7,781 bases of DNA from assembly GCA_964557085.1 (NCBI GenBank), contig CAZKYS010000109.1:1-7781 (forward strand), written 5' to 3'. The position numbers and the translations under genes are program-made. The notes below the pieces were generated by a model. The model was not told where the DNA came from and searched no databases. It worked only from the letters and a program-made list of their open reading frames with translations. The stretch is from Pseudaquidulcibacter sp964557085 (GTDB lineage: Bacteria > Pseudomonadota > Alphaproteobacteria > Caulobacterales > Aquidulcibacteraceae). This document shows, piece after piece, positions 1-5,222 of the stretch (its first letter is position 1; every line of letters starts with the position of its first letter).

Positions 1-79
1 TGAACGTGTAAAGATTAAATCGCTTATGGATGCGCGCAAAATGCTTTATACTTTGGTGAAATATTTTGGCGAAAATTAA
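1..79 (+). CDS. 3' end of an unrecognised upstream gene (partial)
   Basis: An open frame enters from the left edge (first full codon at base 2) and runs 25 codons to a TAA at 77-79. The visible C-terminus is basic and hydrophilic, ending in LVKYFGEN. The other two + frames hit stops within the first 20 bases or so, so this is the only open frame. It overlaps the TTG start of the next gene by 14 bp, a typical operon arrangement that implies translational coupling. I do not recognise the family from so short a tail. A chance open frame in AT-rich DNA cannot be excluded. Confidence 0.45.
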   Translation, partial: ERVKIKSLMDARKMLYTLVKYFGEN

Positions 80-830
80 AAATTTATGCCTTGGGGCATT
101 GGGGATTTTTGCCCTGAATGCCTGTAGCCCAAAAACTAATGCACAAATGGATTTGCCAAAGCATTGCTTTGGCAAATCTGTTGGTGATGCCAAATTTACA
201 ATCTGCAAATATAATTCCAAAGAAAGCAAAATCGCGCTTTTTCTTAAAGATGATAACAAACAAATTATTGGTGATTTTGAAAATCTAAAAGAATTTACCA
301 AAAGCAAAAATCAAAATCTTGAATTTGCGATGAATGGTGGAATGTATCTTGATAATCGCGATCCTGTTGGTCTTTATGTTGAAAATAAAGTTGAAATTAA
401 AAAACTTTTCAAAGGTGAAACGATTGGCAATTTCGGCCTAAAACCCAATGGCGTATTTTATCTTGATAATAATCAAGCGGGCATTCTGGAAACTGGTGAA
501 TATGATAAGGCACACGCCAATTCAAAACCCGAATTTGCAACGCAATCTGGCCCAATGTTGGTAATAAAGGGACAAATTCATCCCAAATTTTTAAAAGGCA
601 GCAAAAATCTAAATATAAGAAACGCCGTTGGTATTGATAAAGATGGCAATGTATTTTTTGCGATTTCAAAAAACCAAGTCAATTTTTATGATATGGCAAT
701 TCTTTTCAAAGATGAATTAAAAACTGATAACGCCCTTTATCTTGATGGAACAATTTCAAAAATATATTCCAAAGAACTTGGAATAGAAGAAACAGGCGAT
801 AATATGGGGCCAATTATTGGGGTTTTTTAA
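66..830 (+). CDS. Phosphodiester glycosidase family (NAGPA-like/DUF2233) lipoprotein
   Basis: This 254-residue protein matches the phosphodiester glycosidase family, related to the enzyme that uncovers mannose-6-phosphate and to bacterial periplasmic DUF2233 proteins. The substrate in this organism is unknown. Family landmarks are the AMNGGMY motif (residues 88-94), a GLKPNGVF segment (124-131), TQSGPML (159-165), the strand pair NIRNAVGID...NVFFAIS (183-201), and ALYLDG (223-228) near the C-terminus. A short basic N-terminus and hydrophobic stretch end in the lipobox LNAC, with Cys20 as the predicted acylated residue, so the product should be a lipid-anchored envelope protein. The start is TTG at 66. 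An in-frame TGA at 57-59 rules out anything longer, and GGTGAA at 55-60 is a weak Shine-Dalgarno. The start lies inside the upstream gene, so expression is probably operonic and coupled. The gene converges on the array to its right with only 9 bp between the stops. Confidence 0.85.
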   Translation: MAKIKNLCLGALGIFALNACSPKTNAQMDLPKHCFGKSVGDAKFTICKYNSKESKIALFLKDDNKQIIGDFENLKEFTKSKNQNLEFAMNGGMYLDNRDPVGLYVENKVEIKKLFKGETIGNFGLKPNGVFYLDNNQAGILETGEYDKAHANSKPEFATQSGPMLVIKGQIHPKFLKGSKNLNIRNAVGIDKDGNVFFAISKNQVNFYDMAILFKDELKTDNALYLDGTISKIYSKELGIEETGDNMGPIIGVF

Positions 831-839
831 TATTTACCC

Positions 840-1625
840 CTATTGACCTGCAATACAAGTGGATAGCATTTGAGACGCCACTTTCCCGCCTTTCCATTCA
901 ATTTCGAGGCCTTTTTTATTACTCAAAAATACAGCAAATTTGTGTGTATCATACATATTGCTAATCAAACCATTTGCATCTGGAACCACCAAAGAAACAG
1001 CGCCAATTTTTCCATCTGCCATTGCAAAATTATAGGCACTAACAGTTGCCGCCGCATTTGCACCAGTTTGCGAAAGAGTTACAGGAATCATTTCTGGTTT
1101 TTTGGGAATTGGAATTGACCCACCCCAAAAAGTAATTGCCGCATTTCTATATTCACCAGATGGCCCAGAAACAGTGACCGCACCATCCAAATTAGCAAAA
1201 ATAGCACTGCAACCATCACCTTTTGGTAAATAGCTTGGTCGAGGTTCAAAATGCCAATATCCTTGCTTCATCATTTGATATTTTGGATTATTTGCCAATT
1301 CTGCCTCTAGGTTTTGTTTTTTTTCAGATGTAGCAGCTACTAGATGCTGTTTTTCTTCATATTTAGCCATGGCAATTAGAACATCAGCAATATCACTATT
1401 GGTTTGTTGATGCATAGATTCAGCTGCAATTTGATATTTACTTTTAGGCGGCGGTGGAGCTGGTAAATTGCTTTTCGGCGATGAATAATTTGGTATGGGC
1501 GCACATCCTTGATAACCTTGTCCACCAATCGGATACATACCTTCAGGACAACTTCCACCCTCTGCATATGCGTTGCAACCAATAAAACTTATAAGAAACA
1601 AACCATATTTAACAATTTTTTGCAT
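840..1625 (-). CDS. Secreted two-domain protein: array N-terminal Cys module plus a non-DUF4189 C-terminal domain
   Basis: This 261-residue protein is the last gene of the seven-gene array. The signal peptide (1-21) ends in NAYA before Glu22 and is followed by the array's shared module, CPEGMYPIGG (26-35) and GCAPIP (40-45), with Cys26 and Cys41. Then come a proline-rich linker (55-60), a probably helical, charged stretch (about 65-115), and a C-terminal domain (about 120-258). That domain starts with GYWHFEPRPS, contains AVTVSGPSGEYRNAAITFWGG and WKGGK, and has two cysteines, Cys139 and Cys257, which could form a disulfide. It does not resemble the DUF4189 domain of its neighbours. I recall similar unnamed proteins beside DUF4189 genes in other proteobacteria but cannot assign a function. 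The ATG at 1625 is preceded by AGGAAC at good spacing, and 57 bp separate it from the gene upstream. Cys17 in the signal peptide sits in a poor lipobox (FIGC), so ordinary signal-peptidase-I cleavage is more likely. Confidence 0.8.
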   Translation of the reverse strand: MQKIVKYGLFLISFIGCNAYAEGGSCPEGMYPIGGQGYQGCAPIPNYSSPKSNLPAPPPPKSKYQIAAESMHQQTNSDIADVLIAMAKYEEKQHLVAATSEKKQNLEAELANNPKYQMMKQGYWHFEPRPSYLPKGDGCSAIFANLDGAVTVSGPSGEYRNAAITFWGGSIPIPKKPEMIPVTLSQTGANAAATVSAYNFAMADGKIGAVSLVVPDANGLISNMYDTHKFAVFLSNKKGLEIEWKGGKVASQMLSTCIAGQ

Positions 1626-1674
1626 TTTATAATGTTCCTACCATTCTTTTGATAAAAATATCACGCAGCACAAT

Positions 1675-1708
1675 AAGCAATCTTAATTCACCCAAACGGC
1701 ACGGCTAT
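1675..1708. repeat. Near-identical 3'-end repeat, copy 1
   Basis: These 34 bp match 2244-2277 at 31 of 34 positions by eye. They cover the last codons of the gene at 1683-2192 (encoding RAVWVN), its stop, and 8 bases beyond the stop. Similarity extending into non-coding DNA points to tandem duplication or gene conversion rather than protein-level selection alone. Confidence 0.6.
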
Positions 1709-2192
1709 TTACAGATTCTATAACTTTGCAGCCTTTAGCATTATAACTCATGCAATTTTGTATTGCTTTATTTTCTGCAACATTTTTTTCAAACTCTGAG
1801 GCAGCATAAAGTGCACCATTTTCATCACTTGCAATCACAAGATAGCCATTGCTAAATTGAAGAACAACGCGGCAGTCAGTGTTTCCTGCGGAGATACAAT
1901 TACTTAAAGCGCCATTGTCGGCATTAATTTGGCTGTCATATTTTGCGCCATAGGCATAATTTGAACTGCCATTTTTACCATATCCCCAAACTAGGCTTGC
2001 ATATGAATCTTCCCAATGTCCTTGTGGTGCACTGGTTTGGCTTTGTCCTTGGTTTGGGTCATAAATTGGTGCGCAGCCCGTACCTTCAAATTGTGAAGAC
2101 GGAAGATAGCCCGGCGGGCATCTGCCTTCTGCCATTGCGTTAAAGCCTGTAAAAGCAAAGAGCATAAAACCTAATTTAATGATTATTTTCAT
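1683..2192 (-). CDS. Secreted DUF4189-like protein, derived type (array gene 6 in transcription order)
   Basis: This 169-residue exported protein has a signal peptide ending in NAMA at Ala21. The two-cysteine module follows (CPPGYLP from Cys25, GCAPI with Cys40), but here the glycine-rich middle GGGN is replaced by SSQFEGT. A Q/S-rich linker leads to a degenerate DUF4189-type domain starting at HWEDSY (59-64). Four domain cysteines (99, 107, 147, 155) keep the family spacing. The NxC and terminal-Cys positions of canonical DUF4189 are Tyr117 and Asn162. It ends in NSRAVWVN, like its neighbour at 2252-2767, with which it also shares 3' DNA beyond the stop codon. The ATG is preceded by AGGAAA about 8 nt upstream. 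Expression from the common array promoter is likely. The molecular function is unknown. DUF4189 assignment is by pattern and by comparison with the canonical member at 3338-3838. Confidence 0.8.
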   Translation of the reverse strand: MKIIIKLGFMLFAFTGFNAMAEGRCPPGYLPSSQFEGTGCAPIYDPNQGQSQTSAPQGHWEDSYASLVWGYGKNGSSNYAYGAKYDSQINADNGALSNCISAGNTDCRVVLQFSNGYLVIASDENGALYAASEFEKNVAENKAIQNCMSYNAKGCKVIESVNSRAVWVN

Positions 2193-2243
2193 TTTCTATA
2201 TTTCCTAATTTTCAAATCTGTTGAGGCCTTACAGTAACTTATA

Positions 2244-2277
2244 AAGCAATTTTAATTAACCCAAACCGCACGGCTAT
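2244..2277. repeat. Near-identical 3'-end repeat, copy 2
   Basis: This is the partner of the repeat at 1675-1708. It spans the last codons, stop and 8 downstream bases of the gene at 2252-2767. The three differences are single substitutions. Confidence 0.6.
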
Positions 2278-2767
2278 CAATTATTTTGAATACTGTACAA
2301 TTTTTATATTGTTTTTTGCATTCATCTATCGCGCGATTTTTTGCCTTTCCTACCGTTTCATTAATGCCCCAATATATGCCGTCTCCTTCGCCAGAAGCCA
2401 GTGCCATATAGCCATTCCAAAATGTTGCGCCCTTACGACAATTTAAAAATCCGCCCTGCTCACATTCCTGAAATGCACGATTAAGTGCGCCATTTTCATT
2501 GCTATAATTCATACTATATGAATATCTTAAAGAGCCATCTTCTTTCGCGTCGCCAAAAACTACTGCGCCATAAGAATCTTCCCAATGTCCACTTGGGCCA
2601 TTATTTTGACCTTGCCCAGAATCATAACCTGGAATAGGCGCACAACCATGCCACCCCGCATTGCCACCACCTGTGGGATAATAGCCTTGAGGACAATTAC
2701 CCTCTGCATAGGCGTTAAATCCAATTAATGAAAATAAAAAAACACTAAAATTAATAAGCCTATTCAT
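2252..2767 (-). CDS. Secreted DUF4189-like protein, derived type (array gene 5)
   Basis: This 171-residue protein has a signal peptide ending in NAYA at Ala21. The archetypal array module follows: CPQGYYPTGGGN from Cys25, then GWHGCAPIPGY with Cys42. After a G/Q/N-rich linker the domain opens with HWEDSYGAVVFG (61-72) and contains FWNGYMALASG (116-126), which corresponds to the NQCGALASG segment of the canonical DUF4189 member but with Tyr120 instead of Cys. Domain cysteines are 102, 110, 150 and 157, and the C-terminus is DSRAVWVN. The protein is presumably oxidised and folded in the periplasm or outside the cell. The SD is AGGAAG about 8 nt before the ATG, and the gene is 36 bp from its upstream neighbour, consistent with an operon. 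The function cannot be assigned. The signal peptide and cysteine spacing make a non-enzymatic structural or binding role as plausible as any other. Confidence 0.82.
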   Translation of the reverse strand: MNRLINFSVFLFSLIGFNAYAEGNCPQGYYPTGGGNAGWHGCAPIPGYDSGQGQNNGPSGHWEDSYGAVVFGDAKEDGSLRYSYSMNYSNENGALNRAFQECEQGGFLNCRKGATFWNGYMALASGEGDGIYWGINETVGKAKNRAIDECKKQYKNCTVFKIIDSRAVWVN

Positions 2768-2803
2768 TTTCTATCTTCCTGATTTCATTAATCGCAAACA
2801 ATG

Positions 2804-3322
2804 TTACTGTACCCAATCAGCACTACTATCGACAATCTCTATGGCTTTGCAATTTTTCGCACCATTCTTGCCACATTCTTTAATTGCATTTTTCTTGGCA
2901 GTTTTCATCTTTTTGTCATAAGCCCATGACAGAGCGCCATCTTCGCTACTTGCGATAACTAAATAAACATTCCAAAAACTAGTGGCCTTGGAACATTTGT
3001 CGAAATTTGCATTATAGCAAGCATTTAAAGCGCCATTAATTGCTTTATCTTCGGTATTGTGCTTTCTGCTGAAAGCGTATTTTATGCTACCATCTTGCTT
3101 GTCATAGCCAAACACTAGTGCACCATAGGAATCAAGCCACCTGCCTGGCCTTGAATATGATTGCCCACCGCCAGAATTATAGCCCGGTATTGGTGCACAA
3201 CCTTGCCAGCCTGCATTACCGCCGCCAATAGGATATGATCCAGCGGGACAGCCGCCCTCTGCATTTGCATTTGCGCCAATGAATATTGATAAAAACAAAC
3301 CTAATTTATAAAAATTTTTCAT
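2804..3322 (-). CDS. Secreted DUF4189-like protein, derived type (array gene 4)
   Basis: This 172-residue protein has a signal peptide ending in NANA at Ala21, then CPAGSYPIGGGN from Cys25 and GWQGCAPIPGY with Cys42. This N-terminal module is the closest match to that of the gene at 2252-2767. The linker is G/S-rich. The domain begins RWLDSYGALVFG (61-72) and includes FWNVYLVIASS (116-126), with Tyr120 in place of the canonical cysteine. Domain cysteines are 102, 110, 150 and 158, and the end is DSSADWVQ. Lysines are frequent in the second half (about 135-160). GGGG about 5 nt before the ATG serves as SD, and only 15 bp separate it from the gene upstream, the tightest junction of the array. 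Secretion is well supported. The biochemical role is unknown. Confidence 0.82.
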   Translation of the reverse strand: MKNFYKLGLFLSIFIGANANAEGGCPAGSYPIGGGNAGWQGCAPIPGYNSGGGQSYSRPGRWLDSYGALVFGYDKQDGSIKYAFSRKHNTEDKAINGALNACYNANFDKCSKATSFWNVYLVIASSEDGALSWAYDKKMKTAKKNAIKECGKNGAKNCKAIEIVDSSADWVQ

Positions 3323-3337
3323 TTCAACCCCATGAAA

Positions 3338-3838
3338 TTACTTATATCTTGCAGCATAAGAGCAACCGGCATAATAGGCCTGACAATTAGTAGTCTTTTG
3401 ACTACAAGCATTAATTGCGTCATCAATGGTTTTTTGTTTATCAGGGCCACCCCATGCCACCGTATAATTAACACCAGAAGCAAGCGCACCGCATTGGTTA
3501 GTATGGTTACCTATAATTTTGCATTTCTTGCCGCCATTTCGTTCACATTCTTTGATGGCAGCTTTGAAAGCCTTGTTTTTGCTTTCATGGCCTTCTGCCC
3601 CGCCAAATTTACCCTGAATTGGGTCAAATGCTATTGCGCCCCATCTTGAAACCCAAACTGGCCCTTGAGGGATTGGCGCGTCCTGATTTGACGGAGAATA
3701 TAAAGGGACACAGCTTATAATTCCGCTTCCACCTTCTTGAGCAAACCCACCGCCACAAGATTGTGCATATGCACTTGGCGCAAAAAATGAAAGCCCAAAA
3801 ATTGAAACCAAAAGGGAAAGTTTATTTAATTTAAGCAT
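3338..3838 (-). CDS. Secreted DUF4189 protein, canonical type (array gene 3)
   Basis: This 166-residue protein is the array member closest to the textbook DUF4189 pattern, and it anchors the family assignment of the others. The signal peptide is longer than in its neighbours and ends in SAYA at Ala25. The N-terminal module is eroded: SCGGGFAQEGG with Cys28 and ISCVPLY with Cys43, so the CPxGYYP core is gone but the cysteine pair remains. The domain runs RWGAIAFD (65-72), C98-C106, NQCGALASG (114-122, Cys116), C145, C152 and the terminal AGCS (Cys159). Eight cysteines in the mature protein could form four disulfides. DUF4189 is also known from secreted mycobacterial proteins such as Rv1813c, as I recall, but no general function is established. 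AGGAT lies about 8 nt before the ATG, and 34 bp separate it from the gene upstream. Confidence 0.87.
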   Translation of the reverse strand: MLKLNKLSLLVSIFGLSFFAPSAYAQSCGGGFAQEGGSGIISCVPLYSPSNQDAPIPQGPVWVSRWGAIAFDPIQGKFGGAEGHESKNKAFKAAIKECERNGGKKCKIIGNHTNQCGALASGVNYTVAWGGPDKQKTIDDAINACSQKTTNCQAYYAGCSYAARYK

Positions 3839-3872
3839 TTTTAAATCCTATAAATTCGACGATGCTTCAAAG

Positions 3873-4403
3873 TTACGGCTGAACTAATTTTTTAGTGCTA
3901 TCAAGGAAGCCAACAAAATTACATTGTTGGGAATTGTTTTTATTGCACATTGCCATGGCATTATCTGCTGCTCTATCCCTATTGGAATGAGCGCTTGAAT
4001 AAAATTCGCCATTTTCGTCTTTTACAATAACAGCATATTCATTTTTAAACCGAAGCACTATTTGGCAATCTGTATATTTTAAGGTATCACAAATGAAGAA
4101 TGTCGCTCTATCAGAAAGCTCCTGAGAGCTAATTTTCTTTTCATAGCTGATGACTTTTTCACCTTTTTCATTTTTTCCGTATGCAATTGTTCCATATGAA
4201 TCCACCCAATAAGGTTTCGGCTTTCTCGGTGCGTTTGAATATGTTGTAGAGCCATTCGAAGGAATTGGCGCACAACCTACCTGCCCACCGCCGCCATTAT
4301 TATTGTAAACTGGGTAATAACCTTGCGGACAATTACCTTCAGCTTTTGCCTCAAAGCCAATTAATGCAAAAGCCAAAAAGCCAATTTTAATGAGTGATTT
4401 CAT
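3873..4403 (-). CDS. Secreted DUF4189-like protein, derived type (array gene 2)
   Basis: This 176-residue protein has a signal peptide ending in EAKA at Ala21. The module is CPQGYYPVYNNN from Cys25, then GGGGQVGCAPIP with Cys44, two residues longer between the cysteines than in most paralogs. The linker is S/T/P-rich and basic. The domain begins YWVDSYGTIAYG (65-76), closest of the derived copies to canonical WGAIAxD. Cysteines are 105, 113, 153 and 161. FKNEYAVIV (119-127) places Tyr123 at the canonical cysteine site and Asp168 at the terminal-cysteine site. The C-terminus STKKLVQP lacks the Ala-x-Trp found in some siblings. The signal-peptide DNA resembles that of the gene at 4444-4983. No good Shine-Dalgarno is visible before the ATG, only GGCTT, so translation may be weaker. 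The gap to the gene upstream is 40 bp. Confidence 0.8.
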   Translation of the reverse strand: MKSLIKIGFLAFALIGFEAKAEGNCPQGYYPVYNNNGGGGQVGCAPIPSNGSTTYSNAPRKPKPYWVDSYGTIAYGKNEKGEKVISYEKKISSQELSDRATFFICDTLKYTDCQIVLRFKNEYAVIVKDENGEFYSSAHSNRDRAADNAMAMCNKNNSQQCNFVGFLDSTKKLVQP

Positions 4404-4443
4404 AATTTAAGCCATCGTTATAATTAAAAGTTAGATTGAATTT

Positions 4444-4983
4444 TTAATAATTTCTGTCTGCGCTACTATCGGCGGTTTTAAAAACTTCGCATTTTGTAGT
4501 TTTCTTTTCACATTCAGATAATGCAATTTTTTTTGCGCCTTTTTCTTTTTTGTCTGCTCCCCAATAGATTTTGCCATCATCACCAGTAGAAAGTGCAATA
4601 TGACCATTTGCAAACACAAAAACCCCTTTACATTCAAGGAAACCCGCAGTTTCACAATCTGAAAGAACTTTACTCATGGCCTCATATTCACTTCGTGCTT
4701 TGAACACTAAGGCATACATTGTTTGTCCATTAGTTTTATCTTTTCCTAGCGCCAACGAGCCATAAGAATGTAGCCATTTTGGTCGACTTGGCCCCATTCC
4801 CCTTAGTTGGCCTACAATATCTTGATTATTGGTTGCAGGGCCGGGTGGAATTGGTGCACATCCTTGATAACCACTATTGCCACCACCAACTGGATAATAA
4901 CCCGAAGGGCAATTGCCTTCCGCATAAGCGTTAAAGCCAAAAAATGTAAAAGCCAAAAAGCTAAATTTAATAAAATTTTTCAT
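4444..4983 (-). CDS. Secreted DUF4189-like protein, derived type (first gene of the array)
   Basis: This 179-residue protein is the promoter-proximal member of the minus-strand array. The signal peptide ends in NAYA at Ala21, followed by CPSGYYPVGGGN from Cys25 and GYQGCAPIPPG with Cys42. The linker (about 48-68) is the longest of the derived set. The domain starts KWLHSYGSLALG (69-80), with cysteines 110, 118, 158 and 165. FANGHIALSTG (124-134) puts His128 where canonical DUF4189 has Cys. The C-terminus DSSADRNY differs from the ADWVQ or AVWVN endings of its relatives, either by divergence or an old change near the stop. AGGTG lies 4 nt before the ATG. A divergent regulator gene begins 239 bp away, and the intergenic region carries the likely array promoter. 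Secretion is well supported. The function is unknown. Confidence 0.82.
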   Translation of the reverse strand: MKNFIKFSFLAFTFFGFNAYAEGNCPSGYYPVGGGNSGYQGCAPIPPGPATNNQDIVGQLRGMGPSRPKWLHSYGSLALGKDKTNGQTMYALVFKARSEYEAMSKVLSDCETAGFLECKGVFVFANGHIALSTGDDGKIYWGADKKEKGAKKIALSECEKKTTKCEVFKTADSSADRNY

Positions 4984-5003
4984 CCAACACCTAAATTAAC
5001 TCT

Positions 5004-5031
5004 ATGATGCATATTTAATTAAAAATGTGAA
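5004..5031 (-). promoter_or_regulatory. Candidate promoter of the seven-gene array
   Basis: Read on the minus strand, TTCACA (5031-5026, 5 of 6 to the -35 consensus) is followed after 16 bp by CATCAT (5009-5004, 4 of 6 to the -10). The start would lie near 4997, giving a short leader that still includes AGGTG at 4992-4988. The AT-rich surroundings make chance matches likely, so this is the best candidate seen rather than a firm call. Confidence 0.3.
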
Positions 5032-5053
5032 TAAAATAAGGCAGTATTGAAAA

Positions 5054-5069
5054 CTTGGCTTAAACCAGG
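5054..5069. promoter_or_regulatory. Imperfect 16-bp palindrome, candidate operator
   Basis: CTTGGCTTAAACCAGG equals its reverse complement at 12 of 16 positions, with the half-sites TGG and CCA six bases apart. Size and symmetry fit a dimeric LuxR-type regulator, though it is not a canonical lux box. It lies about 70-85 bp upstream of the first array gene and just upstream of that gene's candidate -35, where an activator could sit. It overlaps the first of two GGCTTAAA copies (5057-5064 and 5068-5075), spaced 11 bp start to start. Confidence 0.3.
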
Positions 5070-5103
5070 CTTAAAAATTACCAATATCGAAATTACGACT
5101 TTG

Positions 5104-5114
5104 GTCTAATAGAC
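5104..5114. promoter_or_regulatory. Perfect 11-bp palindrome upstream of the LuxR-family gene
   Basis: GTCTA and TAGAC form perfect arms around a central A. The right arm begins TAGACAT (5110-5116), which recurs at 5148-5154 between the candidate -35 and -10 of the regulator gene. That placement would suit autoregulation. Short palindromes also occur by chance in AT-rich DNA. Confidence 0.3.
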
Positions 5115-5130
5115 ATAATAAACACAACCT

Positions 5131-5159
5131 TTGATTGAATTTAATTGTAGACATTTAAT
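5131..5159 (+). promoter_or_regulatory. Candidate sigma70-type promoter of the LuxR-family gene
   Basis: TTGATT (5131-5136, 4 of 6) and TTTAAT (5154-5159, 5 of 6) are separated by an ideal 17 bp. The transcript would start near 5166 and have a leader of nearly 60 nt before the ATG at 5223, with GGGG at 5214-5217 as ribosome-binding site. Other AT-rich hexamers downstream (around 5180-5200) are alternatives. Confidence 0.4.
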
Positions 5160-5222
5160 TATTTAGTCATTATCAATATTATTTATATAAATAAATCAAA
5201 CAATTACTGATTTGGGGTTAAA

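Noticed and set aside
810..828. CCAAT/ATTGG inverted repeat followed by GG and six T, as an intrinsic terminator
   Set aside because: The arms are five weak pairs with a one-base centre, so a stable hairpin is unlikely, and it lies inside the coding end of the glycosidase gene.
1561..1584. Lipobox reading of FIGC in the signal peptide of the last array protein
   Set aside because: Position -3 is Phe rather than Leu or a similar residue, the aligned paralogs have non-Cys residues there, and a good AYA cleavage site follows.
3332..3649. 105-codon open frame on the + strand
   Set aside because: It lies antisense to the canonical DUF4189 gene, which has a signal peptide, SD and family cysteines. 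The + frame has no recognisable features.
840..4983. Possible CRISPR or short-repeat array because of recurring motifs
   Set aside because: The recurrence reflects homologous coding regions about 500-600 bp apart, not short regularly spaced repeats.
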